A DNA stretch of 36,809 nt from Desulfobulbaceae bacterium (GTDB lineage Bacteria > Desulfobacterota > Desulfobulbia > Desulfobulbales > Desulfobulbaceae). The notes under the pieces are model-generated. The model worked only from the letters and a program-made list of their open reading frames with translations, was not told where the DNA came from and ran no database searches. The position numbers were made by a program, and so were the translations under genes. Below are positions 18,499-27,214 of this stretch, piece by piece. The DNA lies in contig JAOTSI010000003.1 in the NCBI GenBank assembly GCA_029865005.1, positions 1 through 36,809 on the forward strand, given 5' to 3'. The first letter of the stretch is position 1. Each line of letters begins with the position of its first letter.

Positions 18499-19281
18499 TT
18501 ATATTGTTTTACGATTTTTTACCACTTTGGCTGGAATCCCTACTGCCACAGTGTGTTCCGAGATTTCTTTGGTCACTACTGCCCCGGTGCCGATGACAAC
18601 ACCTTTGCCTATCTTGACTCCGTCCTGAATATATACTCCGGCACCCAAGAGACAATCATCTCCAATAGTGATACCCCGGACTATTTGTCCCTGAGCCATG
18701 ATGGGAATATCGGTACGCTCGGTTTTATGATCTCCACCGCCGATGAGATAACAATAGGCCGATAATAAGGTATCCTTGCCGATAGAAACAGTGGCTGCGG
18801 ATTGAAGAAAGCAGTTCATTGCGATATTGACATTATCACCAATAAGCAAATCGCCGTTCTTGCAGCTGAGCACCGAGTTTCTGCCAAGCATTACATTATT
18901 GCCCATGGTTATACCCTTATTGGATTGACCTTTTGCATCCAGAACCGCATAATCATCAATGATGCAATTGTCGCCGAGGGTGATTTTGTGTGGATGACGA
19001 ATGGTTAAAGAGCGTCCAAATACCACGTTGCGACCGACTTTGCCAAAAAGCATGGGGTAGAATTTTTTACGCAGGACCAAGCCAAGAGCACCTGGTAAGG
19101 GGCCAAGCAGGGTGGTGAACAGCTCATAGATCAAAAGGTGCCATAATCCCGGGCGACCGACCACGATGCTTTGGTATTTTTGTAAAGCACTTTGCTTGGA
19201 ACCGGTTAGGGTTTCCTGGAGAGCGGTTTTGGCGCTTCCGTCCTCGGAGTCTTTCTTGATTTCAGAGGCTTTGTTGTCCAT
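18499..19281 (-). CDS. Hexapeptide-repeat acyltransferase (left-handed beta-helix)
   Basis: ITLGDNCIIDDYAVLDAKG...ITMGNNVMLGRNSVLSCKNGDLLIGDNVNIAMNCFL...ITIGDDCLLGAGVYIQDGVKIGKGVVIGTGAVVTKEI. Confidence 0.92.
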   Translation of the reverse strand: MDNKASEIKKDSEDGSAKTALQETLTGSKQSALQKYQSIVVGRPGLWHLLIYELFTTLLGPLPGALGLVLRKKFYPMLFGKVGRNVVFGRSLTIRHPHKITLGDNCIIDDYAVLDAKGQSNKGITMGNNVMLGRNSVLSCKNGDLLIGDNVNIAMNCFLQSAATVSIGKDTLLSAYCYLIGGGDHKTERTDIPIMAQGQIVRGITIGDDCLLGAGVYIQDGVKIGKGVVIGTGAVVTKEISEHTVAVGIPAKVVKNRKTI

Positions 19282-19311
19282 GGGTACTATTTCCGACTAA
19301 AGATATGAAGG

Positions 19312-20295
19312 TTATGAGAGCCAGCCTTGTTCCCGATACCAGCTAATAGTTTTGCGAACAGCCTCTCGGAGGGGAACTTTTGATTCAAATCCGAGTAAAT
19401 CCTTGGCTTTTTGAACGGAAAAGGCACGGTTGTTCTGAAAAAAGCTTACCCGTCGTTTATGAAGTGGTGGCACTATGCCCAGGGGAGCACAGAGTGCTTC
19501 GCAAATACCAGCCAGCAGCAAGATCGGTTTTAAAGGAATACGAATCCAAGGTGGTTTTACGCCTAACTCCTCAGCTACAACTTTAAAGAGTTCTTCCAGA
19601 GGGAGGTATTTTTCCCCACCCACAATAAAGGCCTGGCCCACTGCTTTTTCATGGTGCAAACAGAGCATGAAGCCGTCCATTACATCATCAATATATGCGG
19701 GTTGGAAAAAGGCGGTGCAGGGACCGATTTTTAAAAACTTGCCCTTTTGGATCATTTTAAAAAGTTTGAGCATCCGTTTATCCCCTGGCCCGAAAATAGA
19801 AATGGGTCGAACCACAGAAATCGGCAACCCGGTTTCTTTATAGAATTTCCAAACATTTTGTTCAGCAGTCAGTTTGGTTTCTTGATAGAGGTCACAGGGG
19901 TTAAAAGGGGTGGTTTCAGTGGCTGGAATTTCCCGTACATCACCGTGAACTCCTATGGTGGAACAGTGAACCAGACGTTTTACCCCGTGCTTGAGGCAGG
20001 ATTCTAAAACGTTTTGGGTCCCTCCCACGTTAATGTCGTGGGCTTCGGCCTCATCGGAGCCGCCTTTGCGGAAGTTGGAGACGGTATGGATTACGTAATC
20101 AACCCCGGCAACAGCCCTGTCCACGGCATCAGGGTCCCGGATATCACCGTACACGATATTTTCATCTTCTGAGGCTTGCTCTTGATCTTTGGGGGTACGA
20201 GCAAAAATACGTACAGTCTCTCCGTCTCGTCGAAGTCGCGCGACTAAGTGTGAACCTAAAAATCCTTTTCCGCCGGTTACTAGTACCGTTGCCAT
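19312..20295 (-). CDS. NAD-dependent epimerase/dehydratase (extended SDR)
   Basis: VLVTGGKGFLGSHLVARL (GxxGxxG), YQETKLTAEQ (YxxxK), RPISIFGPGD. Confidence 0.93.
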   Translation of the reverse strand: MATVLVTGGKGFLGSHLVARLRRDGETVRIFARTPKDQEQASEDENIVYGDIRDPDAVDRAVAGVDYVIHTVSNFRKGGSDEAEAHDINVGGTQNVLESCLKHGVKRLVHCSTIGVHGDVREIPATETTPFNPCDLYQETKLTAEQNVWKFYKETGLPISVVRPISIFGPGDKRMLKLFKMIQKGKFLKIGPCTAFFQPAYIDDVMDGFMLCLHHEKAVGQAFIVGGEKYLPLEELFKVVAEELGVKPPWIRIPLKPILLLAGICEALCAPLGIVPPLHKRRVSFFQNNRAFSVQKAKDLLGFESKVPLREAVRKTISWYREQGWLS

Positions 20296-20329
20296 GTATT
20301 TAATCCTTCAGGATATTTTGTTATAGATG

Positions 20330-21508
20330 TTATTGTAAGCTATTATAAGCGTCCAGCAGTTTCTTCTGAAAAACCGGGTAGCTGTATTTTTCTTCCACTA
20401 GCTGGGCCGCAGCAGCTCCTTTTATTGCTGCTTGTTGTGGTTCAAACAAACAGATAGCCAGGGCCTCAGCAAAATCCAGGGGTACAGGAGCTGCAAGAAT
20501 GGCTACCGTGTCATTTAACACCTGGGTGTGGGTTTTTTTGGCAGTGGCGATGATCGGCTTGCCGGATGCCATATAGGTATAAATTTTTAAGGGAGTATTT
20601 TCTCCTTCACTGCGCGGGGAAACCAAACCGCTAGCTTTGTTCATCCACACACTCATTTCCTTGGCGGGTCGAGCACCGGTGAAAACAACTTGTTGTGAAA
20701 TATCAAGTTGCTCACAGATATCTTGATATCGTTGAATCTGTTCTGCCGCTCCACCCACAATCACTAATCGGTTGGTTGTAAGTTGTTGGTATTTGTTAGC
20801 TAGAGTTTTCCAAGCTTCCAGGAGAAGGTCAATTCCTTGGTACTTTTCTAGATTACCGGTGTACAGAATAAAGGGTTGATCTGTTATCCCCTTAGTTTGT
20901 AAATATTGCTCCACTTCGTGTATCACTGCCTGATCGGGTTGCTCTTCCTGCAGTGGTATATCCTCAATCTGGACAATTTCTATGCCAGGGGCCATGGAGA
21001 GGGCTTTTTTGCTGAGCGCTTCACACACGGTGACGGTTAGGTCGGTTGATCGCAGAGCCCATCGTTCCAGGACCGATATTATAGCAGGTGTACAAGAATG
21101 TTTGAAAATTTTATGTTGGGCAAATTGCTCCGACATGGAGGAATCCATATCAAAAATGGAGCGGGTGCGAAATATCTTAGCAAAGATAACAGCGAGGAAT
21201 CCACCTTCTTCAATACCGTGAATAACTTGATATCGCTTGCGGATACAGAGTGTTGTAACATAGAAAAACATCAGAACATCATAGATGATCTTAATTAGTG
21301 AAAAGCCCACCGGGATACCTTTTACTCCTAGTATATTGGGAACTTTTATAATTCTAACGTTTTGCAGGGTGATCTCAGATCCGGTGGGGAAAGTTAATAA
21401 ATCAACCTGGTGCCCGGCCTCGCCTAAGATACGGCACATGAGACGGACATTCATCGGGGTTCCCCGTTCGGTATAAAAAGGCTGGGGTGCCAGCATCAAA
21501 ATATTCAT
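20330..21508 (-). CDS. Family 4 glycosyltransferase
   Basis: MNILMLAPQPFYTERGTPMNVRLMCRIL...FILYTGNLEKYQGIDLLLEAW...VFTGARPAKEM...VSPRSEGENTPLKIYTYMASGKPIIAT. Confidence 0.93.
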   Translation of the reverse strand: MNILMLAPQPFYTERGTPMNVRLMCRILGEAGHQVDLLTFPTGSEITLQNVRIIKVPNILGVKGIPVGFSLIKIIYDVLMFFYVTTLCIRKRYQVIHGIEEGGFLAVIFAKIFRTRSIFDMDSSMSEQFAQHKIFKHSCTPAIISVLERWALRSTDLTVTVCEALSKKALSMAPGIEIVQIEDIPLQEEQPDQAVIHEVEQYLQTKGITDQPFILYTGNLEKYQGIDLLLEAWKTLANKYQQLTTNRLVIVGGAAEQIQRYQDICEQLDISQQVVFTGARPAKEMSVWMNKASGLVSPRSEGENTPLKIYTYMASGKPIIATAKKTHTQVLNDTVAILAAPVPLDFAEALAICLFEPQQAAIKGAAAAQLVEEKYSYPVFQKKLLDAYNSLQ

Positions 21509-21611
21509 TTTATAATCGGAATTCTCTCTTGGAATAAAGACAATGGAATGCTAAATTGTTGTAACCGTTCACCGGGTTGTGAAAAAGAGTTCCATAATAT
21601 AGAACTGTTAA

Positions 21612-21712
21612 GCGTTACCAGTGCTGCGCAGGGGCGCAAGCAAGCCGGTGAGCTATAGGTAATCCTATGTGAATCCGGTCTGATCTCTTGCAGGCGTAGT
21701 GCTGGTGAACGC
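21612..21712. repeat. ~100-bp imperfect palindromic element
   Basis: Ends gcgttaccagtgctgcgc / gcgtagtgctggtgaacgc; centre atagg-taat-cctat; intermediate segments also pair partially. Confidence 0.78.
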
Positions 21713-21739
21713 ATATAAATTGTTCATCTTACCACATCA

Positions 21740-22423
21740 GTGGAAAGTAAAAAAGTATCAGAGGAGACTATGTTGCCGCAATTAAATAAAGCGCAATTCA
21801 AGGGAAAAATTTTTATGGTGCTTCTCTTTGCCCTGTTTTGCACCATAGTTGTTTCTTATGCCCGATATCGGGAAGCAGGACGGAGTTATCTCTATTTGAC
21901 CATGGGGGTACAAAGTGAAAATGAAGTGGTGATGGCCCAGTTATTTTATAATATCGGTAGGGGATATAATCAGATTGATTCGGTGATTGAGCCGGTTTAC
22001 AGTGACAATACCGTACAGAAAGTTTCGTTTCGTTTACCATTTAGCAAAATTGACTCTCTACGTTTGGATCCAATCAATGAAGCTGGAATAATCCAGGTGG
22101 AAGGTCTGGAATTCATCGGCTATCATGGGCAATCGCTGGGTGCCGTAGATCTTGCTGGCTTAACACCCATCAGAGATATAGATTCTATCTCCAATAACCA
22201 AAAGGGACTCCTTATTACCGCAACCAGCAAAGCGAACCCAGATGTTTCTTTGCTGGTGGATTATCCCTTTCCCTTTGATGGTACTGCTACTCAGCTAGAT
22301 TGGACCGCAATTATAATCTTTTCCCTTCAGCTGTTCGTGATTTTAACCATCGGATTTTCTATTCCTTTTTTGATCACTTCCCGGTACCAGAAAGAAGAGT
22401 ATCTTCCGCCGCAACCGGAATGA
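21740..22423 (+). CDS. Bitopic membrane protein, one TM near each end around an extracytoplasmic domain; unknown function
   Basis: IFMVLLFALFCTIVVSYA and WTAIIIFSLQLFVILTIGFSIPFLI flank a beta-rich-looking domain. GTG at 21740 or ATG at 21770. Confidence 0.75.
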   Translation: MESKKVSEETMLPQLNKAQFKGKIFMVLLFALFCTIVVSYARYREAGRSYLYLTMGVQSENEVVMAQLFYNIGRGYNQIDSVIEPVYSDNTVQKVSFRLPFSKIDSLRLDPINEAGIIQVEGLEFIGYHGQSLGAVDLAGLTPIRDIDSISNNQKGLLITATSKANPDVSLLVDYPFPFDGTATQLDWTAIIIFSLQLFVILTIGFSIPFLITSRYQKEEYLPPQPE

Positions 22424-24824
22424 TCACCGGATAAAACCGATACATAATTAACGTTGCGAGTAGTAAAAATATACTTACCGCCGTCCCTATAAACAGGAAT
22501 GGGGGGGTGTAACTGAGCTCGATCCGGTGTTTCCCTTTCTCCACCACGGTTCCTAAGAAGCCATAGTTTACACTAATGGCATCAACCTCACGGCCATCTA
22601 TCAGGATATGCCATCCCCCATCATAGGGGATGGACCAACCTAGTATTCCTTTATCATTAGCTTCTATTTCCCCGATTAAGTGTGACTCTGAAAATTCCTT
22701 TATTTGGAATGATTCGGCTCGTAGCTGTTTTATTCGCTTTTTCGTATCAAGGGGTGGGTAGGCAAATTCCTCTCCGATTATGGCTGCCATATTTGTTGAG
22801 CTAATGCCAATTTGATCTTGGCTGGTGACATAACCATGGAGTAGAAGGTGGTCTTTTTGTTTTGTGGGGAGATTTTTTATGATATCTGGATTTATTCTCG
22901 TGTGTTGAATGAATCCTAAGGGAAGCCAGTTGTTGTTGGCGAATAGATTGACATCTCCAAAAGAGCGTAAGAATTCATAGCCCGGGAGCGGAGTTGTATT
23001 TCGATCAAGATAATATTTTACCCCCAGCAGGGAGTGAAGTAAGACTCGATCACGTAAGCCGTAGCGGTAGGAGGAGAGACGCCGGGAGTATTTGGTATAT
23101 CCCATGGTGGTGTAAAACTGAGTGATTCCGCTGGAGATCCCAACATATCCGGTGACTCCGTAGTATTCTTGAATCATAGCGTCATTTAAGCCGCCGGAGA
23201 AAAAAGAACGTTCGACTCGATAAAAGCCCTTGTCATGCTGTTTGAGAAAAGAGAGGGCTTGCCGGATATCATTGTCGTAATAAAAATCCCCCCGTTTGGA
23301 AAAACCAGTATTTAAGGCCCCATTATTCTGCTCAATGGAGTTTCTATTAAAAATAGAGGCTTCGGTGAAAACACAGAGCAGTAGAAGATAGGGTAGCAAT
23401 GGTCTCAAGGGGCGATAACAGGCACTAAGAAAGCATGCTCCATAGATTATAAGGAAAATTTTAATAGAAGGAATTATCGCTGAGTTTATCTGAGCATCTA
23501 CGGTAAATGAATCAAAAGGGAAAAAGGAGATAAAAAGTAATGCACCGAAACTGCTGGCTGCCAGAAAGGCAAATCCCCTTTTTTCTGATATAATTTGGTT
23601 TAAAACCTGAATAACGATAATAAGCAAAAAAGTTGTAATAAAAAGGGTTTGATACTTAAAAGTGGCACTGGCAAAGAAATTTAAAGCATCTCTTACTTGA
23701 GGAAAGATAAGGGGAAGAGATACGAGTAGTAAGAGTGGAAGGTGTCCCTTGCGAAATGCTTGTTTACCGAGAAGTATTAAGGCGGGGAGAGCAATAACCA
23801 CCAGAAGTCCGCAATAAATTGATGGCCCTTCAAAATAACTAAGAAAACCACTGTATTCCCCAAAGGCTCCCCAGATGTCATTGTTAAATAAACGTCCTAT
23901 AATAACAAGTAAATGATCCCAGGTGTCCATGGAGAAAAATTGAGCAATGCGAGTATGTAAGGGATCATGCGCTAAGGCCTCACCCACTCTGTCTTCTGCT
24001 CCCGCCTTGATTACGGAAGGTAGAAGCATATAGGAACTCATTGCGATACCGACGGTATAGAGCAAGCCGGCTTTGAGAAGATAGATTCCGTAATTTTTAA
24101 AACTCAGCAGGTTCATCCCAGCAAGCCGGTATCCCCCGTAAACCACGAAAAATAGAGTGAACTGAAAAATCTGCAATTCAGCTTTCAGGGCGAGAAAACC
24201 TAAAACTAGAATTAAGGGCAACCATTTTCCGGTTTGGAGCCAGCGCTCAAATAAAAATAAAATAACAGCTAGTAGGACAGAATAGTTGGGGTAATGGTAC
24301 CAGTGAACATTAATCACCATATAGCCGCAAAAGGTATAGAGCAGGGTGCCGATGAGTGCCAAGGGTGGTGAAATGGACAACTGGCGCAAAAAGGCGTGGA
24401 AAAAAAGGCCAGCTGTCACAAATTTTAAGAGCATGACAAAGGGCAGAAAATCCACAAAATGTTCTTTACCGGCTAAGAGCAGCAGAAAGTCAAAGGGATT
24501 GAGGTTAACCAGTAAAGTGTAGATATTGAAACCGAGATCAATTTGAAAAGACCAAGGGGAAAATGAAAGGGTTGAAATTTTATCGATCCACAGGGCGTAG
24601 AAGGGGTAAAACTGGGTGATGGAATCCACCGTAAACCCGTAGTGGACAAATGATTTCTCAAAAAAGATATAATCTCCATAGATAATGGAGAAGATAACAG
24701 TGATTGAGAATAGGACTATTTCACTGCCGTACTGTTTTAATATATTGTCTAGCTTGGGTGGTAGGTCTGATATTTTGTTAAAATTAAAAGATTTAAATTT
24801 GGCGAGTAACCTTTGCATGGGCAA
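22374..24824 (-). CDS. YfhO-like multi-pass membrane protein (GT-C-like)
   Basis: Many TM helices; C-terminal ILGWSIPYDGGWHILIDGREVDAISVNYGFLGTVVEKGKHRIELSYTPPFLFIG pattern typical of YfhO proteins. Confidence 0.85.
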   Translation of the reverse strand: MPMQRLLAKFKSFNFNKISDLPPKLDNILKQYGSEIVLFSITVIFSIIYGDYIFFEKSFVHYGFTVDSITQFYPFYALWIDKISTLSFSPWSFQIDLGFNIYTLLVNLNPFDFLLLLAGKEHFVDFLPFVMLLKFVTAGLFFHAFLRQLSISPPLALIGTLLYTFCGYMVINVHWYHYPNYSVLLAVILFLFERWLQTGKWLPLILVLGFLALKAELQIFQFTLFFVVYGGYRLAGMNLLSFKNYGIYLLKAGLLYTVGIAMSSYMLLPSVIKAGAEDRVGEALAHDPLHTRIAQFFSMDTWDHLLVIIGRLFNNDIWGAFGEYSGFLSYFEGPSIYCGLLVVIALPALILLGKQAFRKGHLPLLLLVSLPLIFPQVRDALNFFASATFKYQTLFITTFLLIIVIQVLNQIISEKRGFAFLAASSFGALLFISFFPFDSFTVDAQINSAIIPSIKIFLIIYGACFLSACYRPLRPLLPYLLLLCVFTEASIFNRNSIEQNNGALNTGFSKRGDFYYDNDIRQALSFLKQHDKGFYRVERSFFSGGLNDAMIQEYYGVTGYVGISSGITQFYTTMGYTKYSRRLSSYRYGLRDRVLLHSLLGVKYYLDRNTTPLPGYEFLRSFGDVNLFANNNWLPLGFIQHTRINPDIIKNLPTKQKDHLLLHGYVTSQDQIGISSTNMAAIIGEEFAYPPLDTKKRIKQLRAESFQIKEFSESHLIGEIEANDKGILGWSIPYDGGWHILIDGREVDAISVNYGFLGTVVEKGKHRIELSYTPPFLFIGTAVSIFLLLATLIMYRFYPVIIPVAAEDTLLSGTGK

Positions 24825-24827
24825 TTC

Positions 24828-26669
24828 CTATAATCGTAGAGAAAAATCTTCCCGTTCCAAACTCAGGTTGGGGTTGTAATAAGGGTCTCCAGCCTCAAAT
24901 GTCTCTTTCCATTTGGCTTGGCAAAAGGCTATTTCCTTATTAAAACGTGCTTTTTTCTCTGGAGAATTTTCATAACCCCGGCTTGCAGACTCATAGTGGT
25001 AGAGCTCCACAAAAGGAGTGTAAGTAATTAGGTATCCTTTTTGACGTATTTTTAAACATAAATCAACATCGTTAAAGGCGTGGCTCAGCTCTTCCTCAAA
25101 GCCTCCCACTTCTTCAAATACTTTTCTTTTAATCAGTAAACAGGCTGCTGTGACCCCGCTTAAGTTTTGGCAAATCTTGATTTTGCCGAAATAGCCGAGA
25201 TCATTTCGAAGAAAATATTTATGGGAATGTCCTGCTACGCCGCCAATCCCCATTATAATTCCAGCATGTTGCACGGTCTCGTTGGGATAGTAGAGCTGGC
25301 ACCCCACTGCGCCCATCTCTTGGCGTGCGGCTAAGCCGAGCATCTCTTGGAGCCAGTTAGCAGATAGCACTTCGGTATCGTTATTTAAAAATAGAATAAA
25401 GTCGCCGTCGGTGCGGGAGGCGGCATAATTATTGATTGCGGAAAAATTAAATGGTTTATCGTAACGGAGCAGAATCACCTTGTTGGTTTTACGGAGCTCT
25501 TCATAGTAGGCAAAAGTCTCCTTTTCCTGGGAGTTATTATCTACTACCACAATGCGATAATGGGGGTGTCTAGTTTTTAGTAAAATGGAATCAATACATC
25601 TTCTTAGGACTCCTACCTGATCCTTGCTGGGGATAATGATATCCACCCTGGCATTCTTCGGGGGCTCGTAGCGAATTTGATAGGAGCCGAGAAAATTGCC
25701 ATCATATACCTCACCTTTACAGTTGATACGTTCTAAATGTTCGGTCAAAGCTTTTTTGGCCGCAGTATATGCATACATCTTGGCATCCCCCCGTTGACCG
25801 GTGGAACCGGCGATGGCGCGCCAGTGGTAAAGTATCTTGGGAATATGTACAATATTGCGGGCTTGTTCGGTGACTCGTAAAAAGAGATCGTAATCCTGGG
25901 ACCCGTCAAAACCGGTCCGGAACCCGCCCACCTGGTCCAGTAAGCTTTTACGAATTACGGTGAAATGGCAGATATAATTATAACTTCGTAGGGTGTCTGG
26001 CGACCAATCAGGCTTAAAAAAGGGTTCATAGCGTTTGCCGGTCTCCGATATTTTATCCTCGTCACTATAGATACAGTCTGCATCTTCTGTTTCATTGATG
26101 ACCTTAACCATCTCAGCAAGAGCATTAGGTGCCAGTTCGTCATCATTATCGAGCAAACCGATGAACTCCCCTTTGGCCATGGCCAGAGCAGCGTTGGACG
26201 CCCCGGAAATACCCAAATTCTTATCAAGAAAGTTAATCCTGACCCGTTGGTCCAACCCCTCTTGTTGCTGAAGATATTCGCGTAAGCCTTTGCGAGTGGA
26301 ACCGTCATCGGCGATGCATAGTTCCCAGTTGCCATAGGTTTGAGCTCTTACCGAGGCCACTGCCTTTTCCAGCCACTGCAATGGAACATTATACACCGGC
26401 ATGACTATACTGATAAGGGGCTGGTGAGGTAAGGATTCAGGCGCTATTTCCTGGTTAGATGCAGATTTGCTTTCCAGCTGCATCCAGCGGTCATAGCTAC
26501 TTTTCAGGATCCCGGCCCGTATTAAGGGCATATGGATCTTGGCGATGAAATGTCGTTTAACAGCGGGTATAACCCGTAAGCCAAGGGTGGGGAAGTGCAC
26601 AAGGATATAACCTCGAACCATCCGTCCCAGAAAACCAAAACCCCGGCTTATTATCGATTTGGAACTCAT
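24828..26669 (-). CDS. Glycosyltransferase with two GT2 domains
   Basis: ISIVMPVYNVPLQWLEKAVASVRAQTYGNWELCIADDGS...LLDNDDEL... then VDIIIPSKDQVGVLRRCIDSIL...VVVDNNS...FLNNDTEVLSANWLQEMLGLA. Confidence 0.93.
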   Translation of the reverse strand: MSSKSIISRGFGFLGRMVRGYILVHFPTLGLRVIPAVKRHFIAKIHMPLIRAGILKSSYDRWMQLESKSASNQEIAPESLPHQPLISIVMPVYNVPLQWLEKAVASVRAQTYGNWELCIADDGSTRKGLREYLQQQEGLDQRVRINFLDKNLGISGASNAALAMAKGEFIGLLDNDDELAPNALAEMVKVINETEDADCIYSDEDKISETGKRYEPFFKPDWSPDTLRSYNYICHFTVIRKSLLDQVGGFRTGFDGSQDYDLFLRVTEQARNIVHIPKILYHWRAIAGSTGQRGDAKMYAYTAAKKALTEHLERINCKGEVYDGNFLGSYQIRYEPPKNARVDIIIPSKDQVGVLRRCIDSILLKTRHPHYRIVVVDNNSQEKETFAYYEELRKTNKVILLRYDKPFNFSAINNYAASRTDGDFILFLNNDTEVLSANWLQEMLGLAARQEMGAVGCQLYYPNETVQHAGIIMGIGGVAGHSHKYFLRNDLGYFGKIKICQNLSGVTAACLLIKRKVFEEVGGFEEELSHAFNDVDLCLKIRQKGYLITYTPFVELYHYESASRGYENSPEKKARFNKEIAFCQAKWKETFEAGDPYYNPNLSLEREDFSLRL

Positions 26670-27006
26670 TATTTTTATATATCCACTTGATAAGGGGGGA
26701 ATACCTTCAAAAGAAAGTCCACCCCGAATAGTTTTATTCTTGTTGTTTCGAATTTATGGCCAGCAACCATTGTCGATTTTGATTACTTAAGCAAAATCTT
26801 GTTGGTGCAACCAATCCTTGAGATTGGTGAGGCCTTGAAGGAGCATCTCCCCTGTGGGTCAATATCGTTGACCTAAGGAAAAGTTATTCATTTCAATAAG
26901 TCTAGAATATACCCGGAAGCTGTAGGGGTACCCCCCATAGCCGTCAGGCTAATTCGGATAAGGTAATGGTATTGCGTTGTAAAATAAGCTTGTAGCCTAT
27001 CTCGGA

Positions 27007-27034
27007 CTGTAGGGGCACCCCCCTGTGGGTGCCC
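27007..27034. repeat. Short palindromic repeat 'ctgtaggggcacccccctgtgggtgccc' (related copy at 26920-26936)
   Basis: gggcaccc-ccctgt-gggtgccc perfect 8-bp arms; ctgtaggggtacccccc upstream copy. Confidence 0.7.
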
Positions 27035-27157
27035 GGCTGAACCGAGAGATTCCCTTGAAATTCCAAAGTTAACAACAATGCGAATCATTGTCTGTTCGGG
27101 GTAATTAATAATTGTAATACTTCAACGGGTTGAAAAGAAAAGTTCTATGGTACCTGT

Positions 27158-27210
27158 TCACAGGTGCCTTAGATTTATACAGTTGCCGTTGCTCGTTATA
27201 GCCCATCTAT
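27158..27210. repeat. Dispersed palindromic repeat, copy 2 (just downstream of the 1159-aa GT)
   Basis: tcacaggtg-N6-atttatacagttgccgttgctcgttatagcccatctat, same spacing as 9282-9334. Confidence 0.8.
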
Positions 27211-27214
27211 CCGA

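Noticed and set aside
21505-21714. 69-aa minus-strand ORF over the palindrome
   Set aside because: Coincides with the 21612-21712 repeat and has no protein-like features.
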